Positions 8,026-16,612 of a stretch of DNA of 64,000 nucleotides are shown piece after piece (the first letter of the stretch is position 1; the number at the start of each line of letters is the position of its first letter). Location of the stretch: positions 1-64,000 of the forward strand of contig WBUN01000002.1 of assembly GCA_008933705.1 (NCBI GenBank), read 5' to 3'. Made by a program: the position numbers and the translations under genes. Below the pieces are notes generated by a model. It ran no database searches, was not told where the DNA came from, and saw only the letters and a program-made list of their open reading frames with translations. The DNA is from Hyphomicrobiaceae bacterium (GTDB taxonomy: Bacteria > Pseudomonadota > Alphaproteobacteria > Rhizobiales > Hyphomicrobiaceae).

Positions 8026-10281
8026 ATGCCCTATTCCGATTACCGCCCCGACCTCATGGGCACGGCCCGGCTTTCGCCATCGGGCAGCTTCGAGGCGGGC
8101 TCCATGCAAAGCTTCACGCTCGTCTATACGGCCGGCGCGTTCGGCGTGGACGACACCGGCTCGATCAAGATCGGATTCAGGTTCGCAACCGACTTCGGAC
8201 CGGTGCAGTTCACCGATCCCAAAGCCCCCGGCTACACGACGGTCGAAGCCTCCAACGGCGCCACGCTGGAGGCCAAATGGGAGTTCAAGCGCAACATACG
8301 GCCGTGGAGCCGGTCGCTTTACATCGGCGTGGTGAAGGACTTCCTCAAGCCCGGCGACACCATCACGATCCGCTTCGGCGACCGCCGCTCCGGCTCGCCC
8401 GGCATCCGCCTGCAGACCTATTGCGAGAGCGCGTTCGAGTTCCGCGTGCTGGTGGACCCGATCGCCACCTACGACTACGTGGCCCTGCCCGACAGCCCCA
8501 AGATCGCCATTGTGCCGGGAGCCGGGGTGCGCTGGCGTGCGGTTCTGCCGACCATGGTGCGGGCGGGCGAGCCGTTCCGCCTCTCCATCAAGGCCGACGA
8601 CAAGTGGGGCAATCCCTCCAACATCATGGATCGCACGCTGCGGCTCGCGGCCGAGGGGGCGGTCGCCGGATTGCCTGCAAATCTGCGCTTCATGCCCGGA
8701 AGCTTCGCAGCGGTGGCCGATGGCCTGACCGTGGCAGAGCCCGGCGACCTGACCATCCGCGTTCTCGACGAGAAGGGCGAGGAGCTTGTGCGCAGCAACC
8801 CGCTGCGCATCGTCGCCAGGGAAACTCCGCTCGTGCACTTCTGGGGCGATACGCATGGCCAGTCGAACGAAACACTCGGCACCAACACGGCGCGGGAGTA
8901 CTTCGAGTTCGGCCGCGACAAGGCCTTCCTGGACGTCATGGGCCACCAGGGCAACGACTTCCAGATCACCGGCGCGTTCTGGCGCGAGCTGAACATCCTT
9001 TCCAAGGAGTTCGACAAGCCGGGCAGCTTCGTGTGCATCCCGGGCTACGAGTGGTCGGCCAATACGGCCGTTGGCGGCGATCGCAACGTGCATTACCGCC
9101 ACGAGGGCGAGACCATCCATCGCTCATCGCACGCGCAGATCGCCGATGCGACCGACATCGTCGATGAAGGCTCGGACGCGCACACGGCGCACGAGCTGTT
9201 CGAGAAGCTCAAGGGCAAGGACTGCGTGGTCATGGCCCACGTCGGCGGGCGCTACGCCGACATCAAGTTCGCGCACGACCCGCTGGAGACAGCGGTCGAG
9301 GTGCACTCGGCATGGGGCACGTTCGAGTGGATCGTGCGCGACGCATTCGAGAAGGACTATCGCGTCGGCATCGTCGCCAACTCCGACGGCCACAAGGGGC
9401 GGCCCGGGTCGTGCTATCCGGGCGCGTCGTTCTTCGGCAGCTACGGCGGGCTGACGTGCTTCCTCGCCGAGCGGCTCGGCCGCGACGCCATCTTCGAGTC
9501 GATGCGCCGGCGCCGGCACTACGCTACCACCGGCAACCGCGCGGTGATCAGCGTGACGGCGGAAACCGCCACGCCGGCAGAGGTGTTCGATCGCGATCCG
9601 GCAACCGGGCCGGCCAAGGCGCAAGACTCGCGCAAGCTCCTGATGGGCGACATCGCCCGCATCGCCGACGAGGAAGTCGAGCTTGCCGTGGAGGTGCTCG
9701 GCTCGGCACCCATCGAGCAGCTCGACCTGTTCGATGGCCTGGACCTGATCGAGACGGTGCGCCCTTACGCTGCCGCCGATCTCGGCGCGCGCGTGCGGCT
9801 CGTCTACGAAGGTGCCGAGTACCGCGGACGGGCGCGCACGACGACCTGGGACGGGAGGCTGACGATTGCCGGCAACCAGATCGAGCGCACGGGGGTCATC
9901 AACAACTGGAACCTCGATCGCGGCATCCAGAAGCAGGATCCAGCATCAGTGGCCTGGAAGGCAGTGACCACCGGCAACTATGGCGCCATCGACCTGTGGC
10001 TCAAGACGCCCGGGGCAGGGCGGCTGGCCTTCCAGACCGCGCCGGTCTCCGGCGAGGCGGCCATCGCCGATCTCGGCGTCGCCCCGCTCGTATTCGAGGC
10101 CGGCGGGCTCGAGCGCGCCGTCAAGCTGCAGCGGCTGCCGGAGACCATGACCGAGCGGCGCATGGTGCTGCGGCGGAGGATCAAGGTGCGGCCGAAGGGC
10201 GACACGCGCCTCTTCATCCGCGTTCAGCAGGAGGACGGGCACCGCATGTGGACGAGCCCGATCTACCTGTTCCGGGGGTGA
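8026..10281 (+). CDS. PHP/DUF3604-like metal-dependent hydrolase-type protein, copy 1
   Basis: The 751-residue protein has an N-terminal beta-rich region (residues about 10-265, with LKPGDTITIRFGDRR and GIRLQT). A PHP-like metal-binding region follows: GDTHGQS (274-280), MAHVGG (403-408), SAWGTFEW (428-435), NSDGHKGRPG (452-461) and RRHYATTGNR (497-506). The order of His/Asp motifs fits DUF3604/PHP proteins, a predicted phosphoesterase or hydrolase fold of unknown substrate. No signal peptide is seen. The start is fixed by a caggag site six bases ahead of the ATG. A paralogue with the same architecture lies at 52175-54598. It sits downstream of the SDR gene. Confidence 0.75.
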   Translation: MPYSDYRPDLMGTARLSPSGSFEAGSMQSFTLVYTAGAFGVDDTGSIKIGFRFATDFGPVQFTDPKAPGYTTVEASNGATLEAKWEFKRNIRPWSRSLYIGVVKDFLKPGDTITIRFGDRRSGSPGIRLQTYCESAFEFRVLVDPIATYDYVALPDSPKIAIVPGAGVRWRAVLPTMVRAGEPFRLSIKADDKWGNPSNIMDRTLRLAAEGAVAGLPANLRFMPGSFAAVADGLTVAEPGDLTIRVLDEKGEELVRSNPLRIVARETPLVHFWGDTHGQSNETLGTNTAREYFEFGRDKAFLDVMGHQGNDFQITGAFWRELNILSKEFDKPGSFVCIPGYEWSANTAVGGDRNVHYRHEGETIHRSSHAQIADATDIVDEGSDAHTAHELFEKLKGKDCVVMAHVGGRYADIKFAHDPLETAVEVHSAWGTFEWIVRDAFEKDYRVGIVANSDGHKGRPGSCYPGASFFGSYGGLTCFLAERLGRDAIFESMRRRRHYATTGNRAVISVTAETATPAEVFDRDPATGPAKAQDSRKLLMGDIARIADEEVELAVEVLGSAPIEQLDLFDGLDLIETVRPYAAADLGARVRLVYEGAEYRGRARTTTWDGRLTIAGNQIERTGVINNWNLDRGIQKQDPASVAWKAVTTGNYGAIDLWLKTPGAGRLAFQTAPVSGEAAIADLGVAPLVFEAGGLERAVKLQRLPETMTERRMVLRRRIKVRPKGDTRLFIRVQQEDGHRMWTSPIYLFRG

Positions 10282-10347
10282 GGGCGACGGCGCGCCGCGG
10301 CACAGGCGGCGGCTCGAGCACCCGGCTGCCTTGCCCTGCAGCCACCC

Positions 10348-11253
10348 TCAGTGCGCGCCGTTCTTGCGGAACACGGCCGATGCGATCAGCCCGGCCGCCA
10401 CGGCAAGAGCGACGGTGCCAATGCCGTAGAGCGTCGGATAGCCGAACGCGATGGCGTGCAGATGCCGCTCGAGCCCTTCGCGCTCGAGCGTGAGGCGCAC
10501 CGAGTACTGGCTCAGCAGCTTCTCGTCGCGGAACAGGAGCACGCGCGTGGTGAAAGGGCCGACGGTGACGTTGGCCGGCAGCTCGATGGTGGCGCGGAAC
10601 AGGCTGCGGCCGATGAAGGCGACCGCGTACTGGTCCTGGACGTAAAGCCCCTCCTTCTGCTTCAGGCGAATGACCGCCTGCCGGAACTGCTTCAGGTCCT
10701 CCGTCGAAAGCGCCTGGGCCTGTCCGAACGCCGGCGTCAACCGCACATGCTGGAAGCCGATGCCGTGCGTGCTCCAGAACTCGTCCGTCGCGATCTCCTC
10801 GATCGGCCGGGTCGAGGCGATGGCATAGTAGCTCGGCACCGCATCGAACGTGGCCGAGGACGTGTTGAGCCACAGACCGGCCACGTTGCTCTTGCGCCGG
10901 GTGGTCACCCGGCCCGGCACGCCCTCAACGACGATTACGACGTCATAGAAGCCGGATTCGGCGCTCGGCTGCTGGCTGTTGTCGACGGCGCCGAAGATGA
11001 CGATCTCCGTGCCGTTGAAGCTCGACGTCACGGCGACGTTGCGGGCCGAAACGTCTGCCTGCACGGCCTCGCTCGCGCCCGGCTCCTGCTTGCGCTTGAT
11101 GTCCTCGCCGACGCCGCGCGCTGTCTCCTTGGCCACGGGCGGCGGCGGCTTGCGGCGCTGCGCCTCGCTTTCGGAGTTGCTGAGCAAAAGCAGCCCAAGC
11201 CCGAGAACGGCGACCAGGCTGATCGTTGCACGCGTGCGCTCGCGTTCGACCAT
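10348..11253 (-). CDS. TIGR02186 family membrane-anchored protein
   Basis: This 301-residue protein has an N-terminal signal or anchor (ISLVAVLGLGLLLLSNS), a long periplasmic beta-rich domain, and a C-terminal membrane helix (YGIGTVALAVAAGLIAS) followed by a short basic tail. It matches the alphaproteobacterial family TIGR02186 (alph_Pro_TM), which is usually found beside a TauE/SafE exporter. That is so here: the exporter stop and this start share one base (TGATG). The function is unknown; a periplasmic partner or assembly factor of the exporter is the simplest guess. Convergent with the PHP gene, 66 bases apart. Confidence 0.8.
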   Translation of the reverse strand: MVERERTRATISLVAVLGLGLLLLSNSESEAQRRKPPPPVAKETARGVGEDIKRKQEPGASEAVQADVSARNVAVTSSFNGTEIVIFGAVDNSQQPSAESGFYDVVIVVEGVPGRVTTRRKSNVAGLWLNTSSATFDAVPSYYAIASTRPIEEIATDEFWSTHGIGFQHVRLTPAFGQAQALSTEDLKQFRQAVIRLKQKEGLYVQDQYAVAFIGRSLFRATIELPANVTVGPFTTRVLLFRDEKLLSQYSVRLTLEREGLERHLHAIAFGYPTLYGIGTVALAVAAGLIASAVFRKNGAH

Positions 11254-12179
11254 CAGGCCCCCCCTGCCGCGCTGCTCAGCGAATAGAGATCCCTCGGCTC
11301 GGCGACAAGCTGCCAGGCAAAGCGCAGGCCGACCATCAGCACCAGCATCGCCAGCAGGAAGCGCAGCTGCTCGCCCTTGAGCCTCTCGCCGGCCGCCGCG
11401 CCGAATTGCGCGCCGATCACGCCCCCCACCATCAGCAGAAGCGCCAGCACCACGTCCACCGTCTGGTTCTGCCGGGCGTGCAGGATGGTCGTCGCCGCCG
11501 TAAGGAAGACGATCTGGAACAGCGACGTGCCGACCACGACGTTGGTGGGCACGCGCAGCAGGTAGATCATCGCCGGCACCATGATGAAGCCGCCACCGAC
11601 ACCCATGATGGCCGCCAGAAGGCCCACGAACAGGCCGATGAGGAAGGGCGGGATGGCGCTGATGTAGAGCTTGGAGCGATGGAAGCGGATCTTCAGCGGC
11701 AGGCCGTGAATCCAGCTGTGCTGCCCCGGTCTGCGCGCCGACACCACCACGCCGCCGCGCGCCTTGCGGATGGTGTTGGCGCTCTCGATCAGCATCAGCG
11801 TGCCGATGACGCCGAGAAAGGTGACGTAGCAGATGCCGACGAAGAAATCGAACAGCCCGAGCCGACGCAGCGAGCCGACCAGCTGCACGCCGACAACCGA
11901 GCCCGCAACACCGCCTGCTAGCAGCACCAGCCCCATGGCGACATCAACGTTGCGGCGGCGCCATTGCGCCAGCGCTCCCGATACGGACGAGGCGACGATC
12001 TGCGCGGCCTCGGTGCCGACGGCAACCGCCGGCGCGATGCCGGAGAAGATCAGAAGAGGGGTCATCAGGAAGCCGCCGCCCACGCCGAACATCCCAGACA
12101 GGAAGCCGACCGCACCGCCCATGGCGAGGAAGATGAAGATGTTCGCCGACATCTCGGCGACGGGCAGATAGAAGTACAT
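11253..12179 (-). CDS. TauE/SafE-family sulfite/sulfonate exporter
   Basis: The 308-residue membrane protein has the glycine-rich repeated signature of TauE/SafE in both halves: GFLSGMFGVGGGFLMTPLL near residue 25 and LLAAIMGVGGGFIMVPAM near residue 195. There are about eight membrane helices. Family members export sulfite, sulfoacetate or similar organosulfur anions. An extra loop of about 45 residues between the halves (near residues 120-165) is typical of the form that pairs with TIGR02186. A second start nine codons in (MSANIF) is possible. With aprMBA elsewhere in the window, a role in sulfite balance is plausible but inferred. Confidence 0.85.
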   Translation of the reverse strand: MYFYLPVAEMSANIFIFLAMGGAVGFLSGMFGVGGGFLMTPLLIFSGIAPAVAVGTEAAQIVASSVSGALAQWRRRNVDVAMGLVLLAGGVAGSVVGVQLVGSLRRLGLFDFFVGICYVTFLGVIGTLMLIESANTIRKARGGVVVSARRPGQHSWIHGLPLKIRFHRSKLYISAIPPFLIGLFVGLLAAIMGVGGGFIMVPAMIYLLRVPTNVVVGTSLFQIVFLTAATTILHARQNQTVDVVLALLLMVGGVIGAQFGAAAGERLKGEQLRFLLAMLVLMVGLRFAWQLVAEPRDLYSLSSAAGGA

Positions 12180-12514
12180 GCATCACCACGCTGTCGGGCC
12201 CGATCGTTCCGGCCACCCCGCGCACCGATGTTGCACCCCTCGTGCAAGACGTGCGCGCCGGCAATGGCTCGAGACGAGACCCCACACCAAGCCGGCTATG
12301 CGACACGCGGCCGATCCGCGTGGTCCGGAAGGTGCTCGCTCGCCCGCGGTGGCGTCCCGACGGCCGCGAACTCCCGCTTGGGCGATAGGGACACTATGTT
12401 CCCGGGATTTGCAAGTCTCGCGGCACGCAAAACAGACAAGAACAAGGGAAGAAAGGAGGAGTGCGCCAATCCCGCAACCATGGCCCTGCGCCGGCAGGAG
12501 GCGGAGGCGGCGAA
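12180..12514. other. intergenic region, no gene seen
   Basis: About 335 bases between the Sel1-repeat gene and the TauE gene, both leftward. It should hold the promoter of the TauE-TIGR02186 pair. I see no open frame with coding character, no RNA and no clear hairpin. Confidence 0.35.
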
Positions 12515-14833
12515 CTAGCCGTCGACGGTCGTGCTGACGGGTACGGCCTGAGACCTCTCGGAGCTCTGCCCGCCAGGCTTCAGGCGCCATTCAGCCAGCT
12601 GCCGCTCCGCCGCCTTCAGCGCACCGGGGTTAAGCTGAGCCCTGACCTCTGCGGCCCGCTGCGCCGCCTCCCGGTCGCCGCTCCGCGCGGCGAGGGCAAA
12701 CCACTTGTAGGATTGGCGCAGATCCTTCCCGACGCCCAGGCCCTTCTGATGCAGGACGGCGAGGTTGTACTGGCTGTCGGCCAAGCCGCGCTCGGCGGCC
12801 TCCCGGAACCAGAATGCGGCTCCCCGATAGTCCGCACGCGCGCTGTCCTTGCCTACGGTCAGGACGGCCAGGTTGTGCATCGCCTTGACGTGGCCCTGCT
12901 CGGCCGCGCGCCGGTACCAGACCTTGGCCCGCTCGGCATCGGAGGCGACGCCGAGACCGCGCTCATACAGCGCGCCCAGGCGGAATTGCGCCGCAACGAG
13001 GCCGTGCGTGGCCGCGCGCCGATACCACTTGAACGCCTGCCCGAGGTCGGGAGCCACGACCTTTCCTTCGGCAAAACGGGATGCAACCTCGTATTCGGCT
13101 ACCGGATCGCCCTTCAGCGCGGCCTCTCGCAGGGCCTGCGGACCGATCTCGTCCGGCAGCACGCCGGGCAGGCCCGCCGGCCGCGCGCCGTCGTCGGCCG
13201 TCAGGGGAGTGGCGGAATTGAGCGCAGGGGTCTCCGGCGTGACGGCGATGGGCGTGACGGCGATGGGCGTGACGGCGATGCCCGGCATCTGCAGCCCGGC
13301 GGTGCTGCGCTGGGACGGCGCCAGCCTCTCCACGGGTGCCTGTCGCGGCGGCTCCGACACAGATGGAGGTGGCTCAGCGGCCGGGGGCGCGACCACGGCC
13401 GGCCGATCCTCGACGGCGGGCTGGAGATCAGACTTCCTCGTCCCGGAAGCCGCAGGTGCATCCCCAGCCTGCGCCGGGCGCACCTCGTCGAGCGTGCCGG
13501 CCTGGCCTATCGCATCGGAATGGCGGATCACGCTCTCCTGGACCGCCACATCTGGCGGCAGGTGGCCGAAGAAGTGGTCGGCCGCCACATAGCCCGCACC
13601 GAACAGGAGCGTCATGGCAGCGATCAGGAACAGGCTGCCGCGCCGCCCACTCCCCGCAAGTGAGGCCTTGGACCTCGGTGGGGTGGCCGATGGCGCCTTC
13701 CGGAACGTCCCTTTCTCCTCAGGCTCCGCGGGCTGTCCGGCCTGCGCTTTCAACTTGGCCCGAATGGCGGACGCTCTGAGCTCCTGGCGCGCATGCTCGT
13801 CCTCCAGAGGCATCGTGTCTGAGGGAATGCTCAGTCTCGACCATCCGGGGGCATCCGGCACGCGGGCCGGCGCGGCAACAGGGGCGTAGTCGGCCGCGTC
13901 CAAAGACTGCTCCTCCTCCGCCCTCTTGCCGAGCGCGCGGGCGCCTTCCGCGTAGGCTTCCGCCAGCGGATCCCGACCCCCGATCTCCGCGGTCTGCGGC
14001 GAGCCGTACGGCTCATGCTTGGCCATCTCGAAGGCATCGAAACGATCAAGGATGCGGGCCAGCGCGTCCTCGATGTTGCGCAGCACCCCAGCGGTCGTCT
14101 CCTCTCCGTATCGTCTTTCACACATGTAGTCGCGCAGGAGACCTTCAAGCACATCGATGCGCTGCCCTTCCCCGTGAGCGTTGTCGGCGGGCGCAGGCTG
14201 CGGCTGAGCATGCTGACCTGCAACCCGCTCGGTGCTGGCACTGATCAGCGCTTCAATCGCACCCGCCCCGGCCGGCACAGAATCCGACGTGTGCTGGTGT
14301 TCGACGAGGCGGCCAGCCAGATCGCGCAGGTGATCGTCGAGGGCATCGAGGCGTGCGAGATGGCTCCGGGTCTGCTCGAATTGCGTAGCCAATTCGGTGA
14401 TCTGTGCCTCGATCAAACGAAGGCCGTCCACGTCGGAGCGCTGCGCCACGTTCTGCAGGGCTGCGCTGAACCGCTCTTCCAGCTCATCGAGCCGACCGCA
14501 CAGTGCGGCAACCGACCTGTCCGGATTAATCGCGTCCAGCGCAAGCTGCACCTTGTCCGCGATCTGCGAGAAGCGCGCGTCGAGCCAAGCCCTGTCACGG
14601 GCCGCCTCGGCAGGCCCAGATGCTGCGGGCGCAGCGGCGGTCTCGACGTAGGGGCTCCTTGGCCGCGGCGCCGCATCGGTCGCGCGCAGCTCGGCTTCAT
14701 ACTCCTCATAGATGCGGGCGAGGGCCTCTGCCGACTCGCGGTCCCACGGCTCGTCAGGCGCCGGCGACTGCCTTGCGCCGGCTGAGGATGCCGGTCGATG
14801 TTGGTCCGGCCGGGATGCATTGGATGACGCCAT
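12515..14833 (-). CDS. Sel1-repeat membrane protein, PodJ/localisation-factor-like
   Basis: This 772-residue protein has three parts. The N-terminal cytoplasmic region (1-390) is charged and probably coiled-coil (LDALDDHLRDLAGRLVEHQ). One membrane helix follows near residue 400 (GSLFLIAAMTLLFGAGYVAA). Then comes a Pro/Ala-rich periplasmic linker and about four Sel1-type repeats of about 36 residues (KWYRRAATHGLVAAQFRLG, AKVWYRRAAEQGHVKAMHNL and so on). This layout resembles Caulobacter PodJ and related polarity or division proteins of Rhizobiales. No peptidoglycan-binding domain follows the repeats, unlike in full PodJ. The linker contains three exact copies of IAVTP. Role inferred from layout only. 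Confidence 0.75.
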   Translation of the reverse strand: MASSNASRPDQHRPASSAGARQSPAPDEPWDRESAEALARIYEEYEAELRATDAAPRPRSPYVETAAAPAASGPAEAARDRAWLDARFSQIADKVQLALDAINPDRSVAALCGRLDELEERFSAALQNVAQRSDVDGLRLIEAQITELATQFEQTRSHLARLDALDDHLRDLAGRLVEHQHTSDSVPAGAGAIEALISASTERVAGQHAQPQPAPADNAHGEGQRIDVLEGLLRDYMCERRYGEETTAGVLRNIEDALARILDRFDAFEMAKHEPYGSPQTAEIGGRDPLAEAYAEGARALGKRAEEEQSLDAADYAPVAAPARVPDAPGWSRLSIPSDTMPLEDEHARQELRASAIRAKLKAQAGQPAEPEEKGTFRKAPSATPPRSKASLAGSGRRGSLFLIAAMTLLFGAGYVAADHFFGHLPPDVAVQESVIRHSDAIGQAGTLDEVRPAQAGDAPAASGTRKSDLQPAVEDRPAVVAPPAAEPPPSVSEPPRQAPVERLAPSQRSTAGLQMPGIAVTPIAVTPIAVTPETPALNSATPLTADDGARPAGLPGVLPDEIGPQALREAALKGDPVAEYEVASRFAEGKVVAPDLGQAFKWYRRAATHGLVAAQFRLGALYERGLGVASDAERAKVWYRRAAEQGHVKAMHNLAVLTVGKDSARADYRGAAFWFREAAERGLADSQYNLAVLHQKGLGVGKDLRQSYKWFALAARSGDREAAQRAAEVRAQLNPGALKAAERQLAEWRLKPGGQSSERSQAVPVSTTVDG
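13236..13280. repeat. 15-bp tandem repeat, three exact copies, inside the Sel1-protein gene
   Basis: The unit ggcgtgacggcgatg occurs three times without change at 13236, 13251 and 13266. On the coding (reverse) strand it encodes IAVTP three times, in the periplasmic Pro-rich linker between the membrane helix and the Sel1 repeats. Exact identity implies recent slippage; the copy number may vary between strains. Confidence 0.85.
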
Positions 14834-15100
14834 TTCTGTCCCCTTGGGCCCAGAGGTGAGATCGCAGCGCGCGTCTCATCCGGCATTCCCAAAGGGCGAT
14901 CGAAGCTGCAGGAGGATCAGCTTCGCTCGTGCCGGCAGAGGCGTGCATGAAATGCTTGGGACGCGGCACCAGCTCGAAGGCTCATGGCCCAAGGTGGCAA
15001 TCCGCCGTAAAGTTTCGGTTAAGTCGTTGAAACATCCCGGATGTACGGTATTTTCGGGCGTCGACCGCGGCGGCATATCTCAGTGATTCGGGAGCAAGCC

Positions 15101-15556
15101 ATGCCTGCACCACCGATCGTCATAGCCATCCTCGCCCTCGGCCTCCTCGTTGGCGCCGCACCGGAAAGCGAGGAGCAGCGCACCGGCCGCTACGTGATGA
15201 CCCCGACCGAGGGAGGCTTTTTGCGCCTGGACAGCCAGACGGGAGCCGTTTCCCTCTGCCAACGCAACGATGGCAAGTATGCCTGCGAGACGGTCCCGGA
15301 TGACCGCCGAGCCTTGCAGGGTGAGATCGACCGCCTTGCCACCGAGAACAAGGAGCTCAAGGCCACGGTCAAGCAGCTTGAAGAAATGCTGGCGCAGCCC
15401 GACCCCGAGCGGCGCGCCGATAGGCGCGGTCCCAAGCTTCAACTCCCTTCGGAGGAGGACGTCGACCGTGCCATGGCCTACATCCAGCGCATGATGCGCA
15501 AGTTCAAGGAGAAGCTGCGCGAGCTGGAAGAGGACAGCGGCCGGCGGAGCCTGTAG
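15101..15556 (+). CDS. small exported coiled-coil protein of unknown function
   Basis: The 151-residue product starts with a signal peptide or anchor (MPAPPIVIAILALGLLVGAAPES). A short domain with two cysteines follows (SLCQRNDGKYACETV), then a heptad-rich helix (residues about 75-105, IDRLATENKELKATVKQLEEML) and a charged tail. I do not recognise the family; similar small proteins are common in Rhizobiales. The ATG at 15101 follows a cgggag site; a longer start at 15041 lacks one. Its stop TAG overlaps the GTG start of yjbQ by one base, so the two are translationally coupled. Confidence 0.65.
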   Translation: MPAPPIVIAILALGLLVGAAPESEEQRTGRYVMTPTEGGFLRLDSQTGAVSLCQRNDGKYACETVPDDRRALQGEIDRLATENKELKATVKQLEEMLAQPDPERRADRRGPKLQLPSEEDVDRAMAYIQRMMRKFKEKLRELEEDSGRRSL

Positions 15557-15984
15557 TGCTCGCACAGACCCAGCACCGCTTGGCCATTCGCACGCACGGG
15601 CCAGGCTTCACCGACATCACGCCCGACCTGCGCGCATGGCTCGCCGCGATCGGTGCGCACGACGGCCTGCTGACCGTGTTCGTGCGCCACACCTCCGCTT
15701 CGCTTGTTATCCAGGAGAACGCCGACCCCGACGTGCTGCGCGACCTTGCCGACGCTCTGGAGCGCGCCGCACCCCGCCACGTACGATATCGCCACAGCGT
15801 CGAGGGCCCCGACGATATGCCGGCGCATATCAAGTCGATGCTTACGGCCACCACGCTCGGCATTCCGGTAAGTGCCGGACAGGCTGTGCTCGGCACGTGG
15901 CAGGCTGCGTACCTCGTCGAGCACCGCGACCGCCCGCACGATCGGGAGGTCGTTCTACACTACGTCGGCACGAAGCAGGCGTGA
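15556..15984 (+). CDS. yjbQ: YjbQ/UPF0047 family protein
   Basis: This 142-residue protein matches the YjbQ family: TDITPDLRAWLA, LLTVFVRHTSASLVIQENADPDVLRDL, RYRHSVEGPDDMPAHIKS and PVSAGQAVLGTWQ. The conserved His and Glu residues at the family's putative metal site (VRHTSAS, QENADPDV, DDMPAHI) are present. Members have weak thiamine-phosphate synthase activity in vitro; the physiological role is unsettled. It starts with GTG at 15556 inside the stop of the preceding gene (TAGTG), which argues for coupling with that exported coiled-coil protein. Confidence 0.88.
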   Translation: MLAQTQHRLAIRTHGPGFTDITPDLRAWLAAIGAHDGLLTVFVRHTSASLVIQENADPDVLRDLADALERAAPRHVRYRHSVEGPDDMPAHIKSMLTATTLGIPVSAGQAVLGTWQAAYLVEHRDRPHDREVVLHYVGTKQA

Positions 15985-16016
15985 GCCTCAGTTCATCGGC
16001 CAATGCAAAGCCGCTG

Positions 16017-16514
16017 TCAGGGCTCGACAACGACGAAACGCTTTTCGGCCAGCTTGCGGCCTCGATAGTGGATCTCGAGCGTCCACTCGCCGGTGGCGAG
16101 CTCCCAGGGTTCATCAAATGTGTACGTACGGGTCATCGCCACTCCGACCGGCACGGATGCCTCGAACTCGTTCTGGAAATACATGATGCCGTTGGCATTG
16201 ACCACGCCTTGCGGGGGAAACCGCGTTATGAACGTCATGCGCGCACTTGCATCCCTGGGGCGCCCTACGACCTCGTAGCCGAAGCCGAAGCGCGTGCCGA
16301 TGCGTGCTGGAATCCTTTCCGTCTGAGCGACGAGCTTCAGATCGGCCACCGTGTTGATCGTGCCTGTCGCGGTGCCTTCCTGCGGGCGGCTCGCCTCTGT
16401 CCTGCCGCTGTAGATGCCATACTCGAAGATGCGGATGCGATCGACGTCGATCGACTGCGCATGGGCGTCGGCCGCCACCAAGCCCAATAGCGCGACCCAG
16501 AGCAGCCCACGCAT
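16017..16514 (-). CDS. DUF3859-type secreted protein
   Basis: The 165-residue protein begins with a signal peptide (MRGLLWVALLGLVAADAHAQ, cleavage after AHA or HAQ). A beta-rich domain follows (RIRIFEYGIYSG, FGFGYEVVG, TFITRFPPQG, EWTLEIHYRGRKLAEKRFVV). The ending WTLEI...GRKLAEKRF resembles DUF3859, a domain of unknown function. The start is fixed by a strong aaggggggat site. The open frame continues upstream without domain character and is ignored. Convergent with yjbQ, 32 bases apart. Probably periplasmic. Confidence 0.65.
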   Translation of the reverse strand: MRGLLWVALLGLVAADAHAQSIDVDRIRIFEYGIYSGRTEASRPQEGTATGTINTVADLKLVAQTERIPARIGTRFGFGYEVVGRPRDASARMTFITRFPPQGVVNANGIMYFQNEFEASVPVGVAMTRTYTFDEPWELATGEWTLEIHYRGRKLAEKRFVVVEP

Positions 16515-16612
16515 GATCCCCCCTTTCCCGAGCGAGACGTTGGCAACCAACTGTGGCGTGCCTGCCCGGCCGATACAAACACGGCCGCGCCGGCCGGCCC
16601 GTGCAATTGCGC

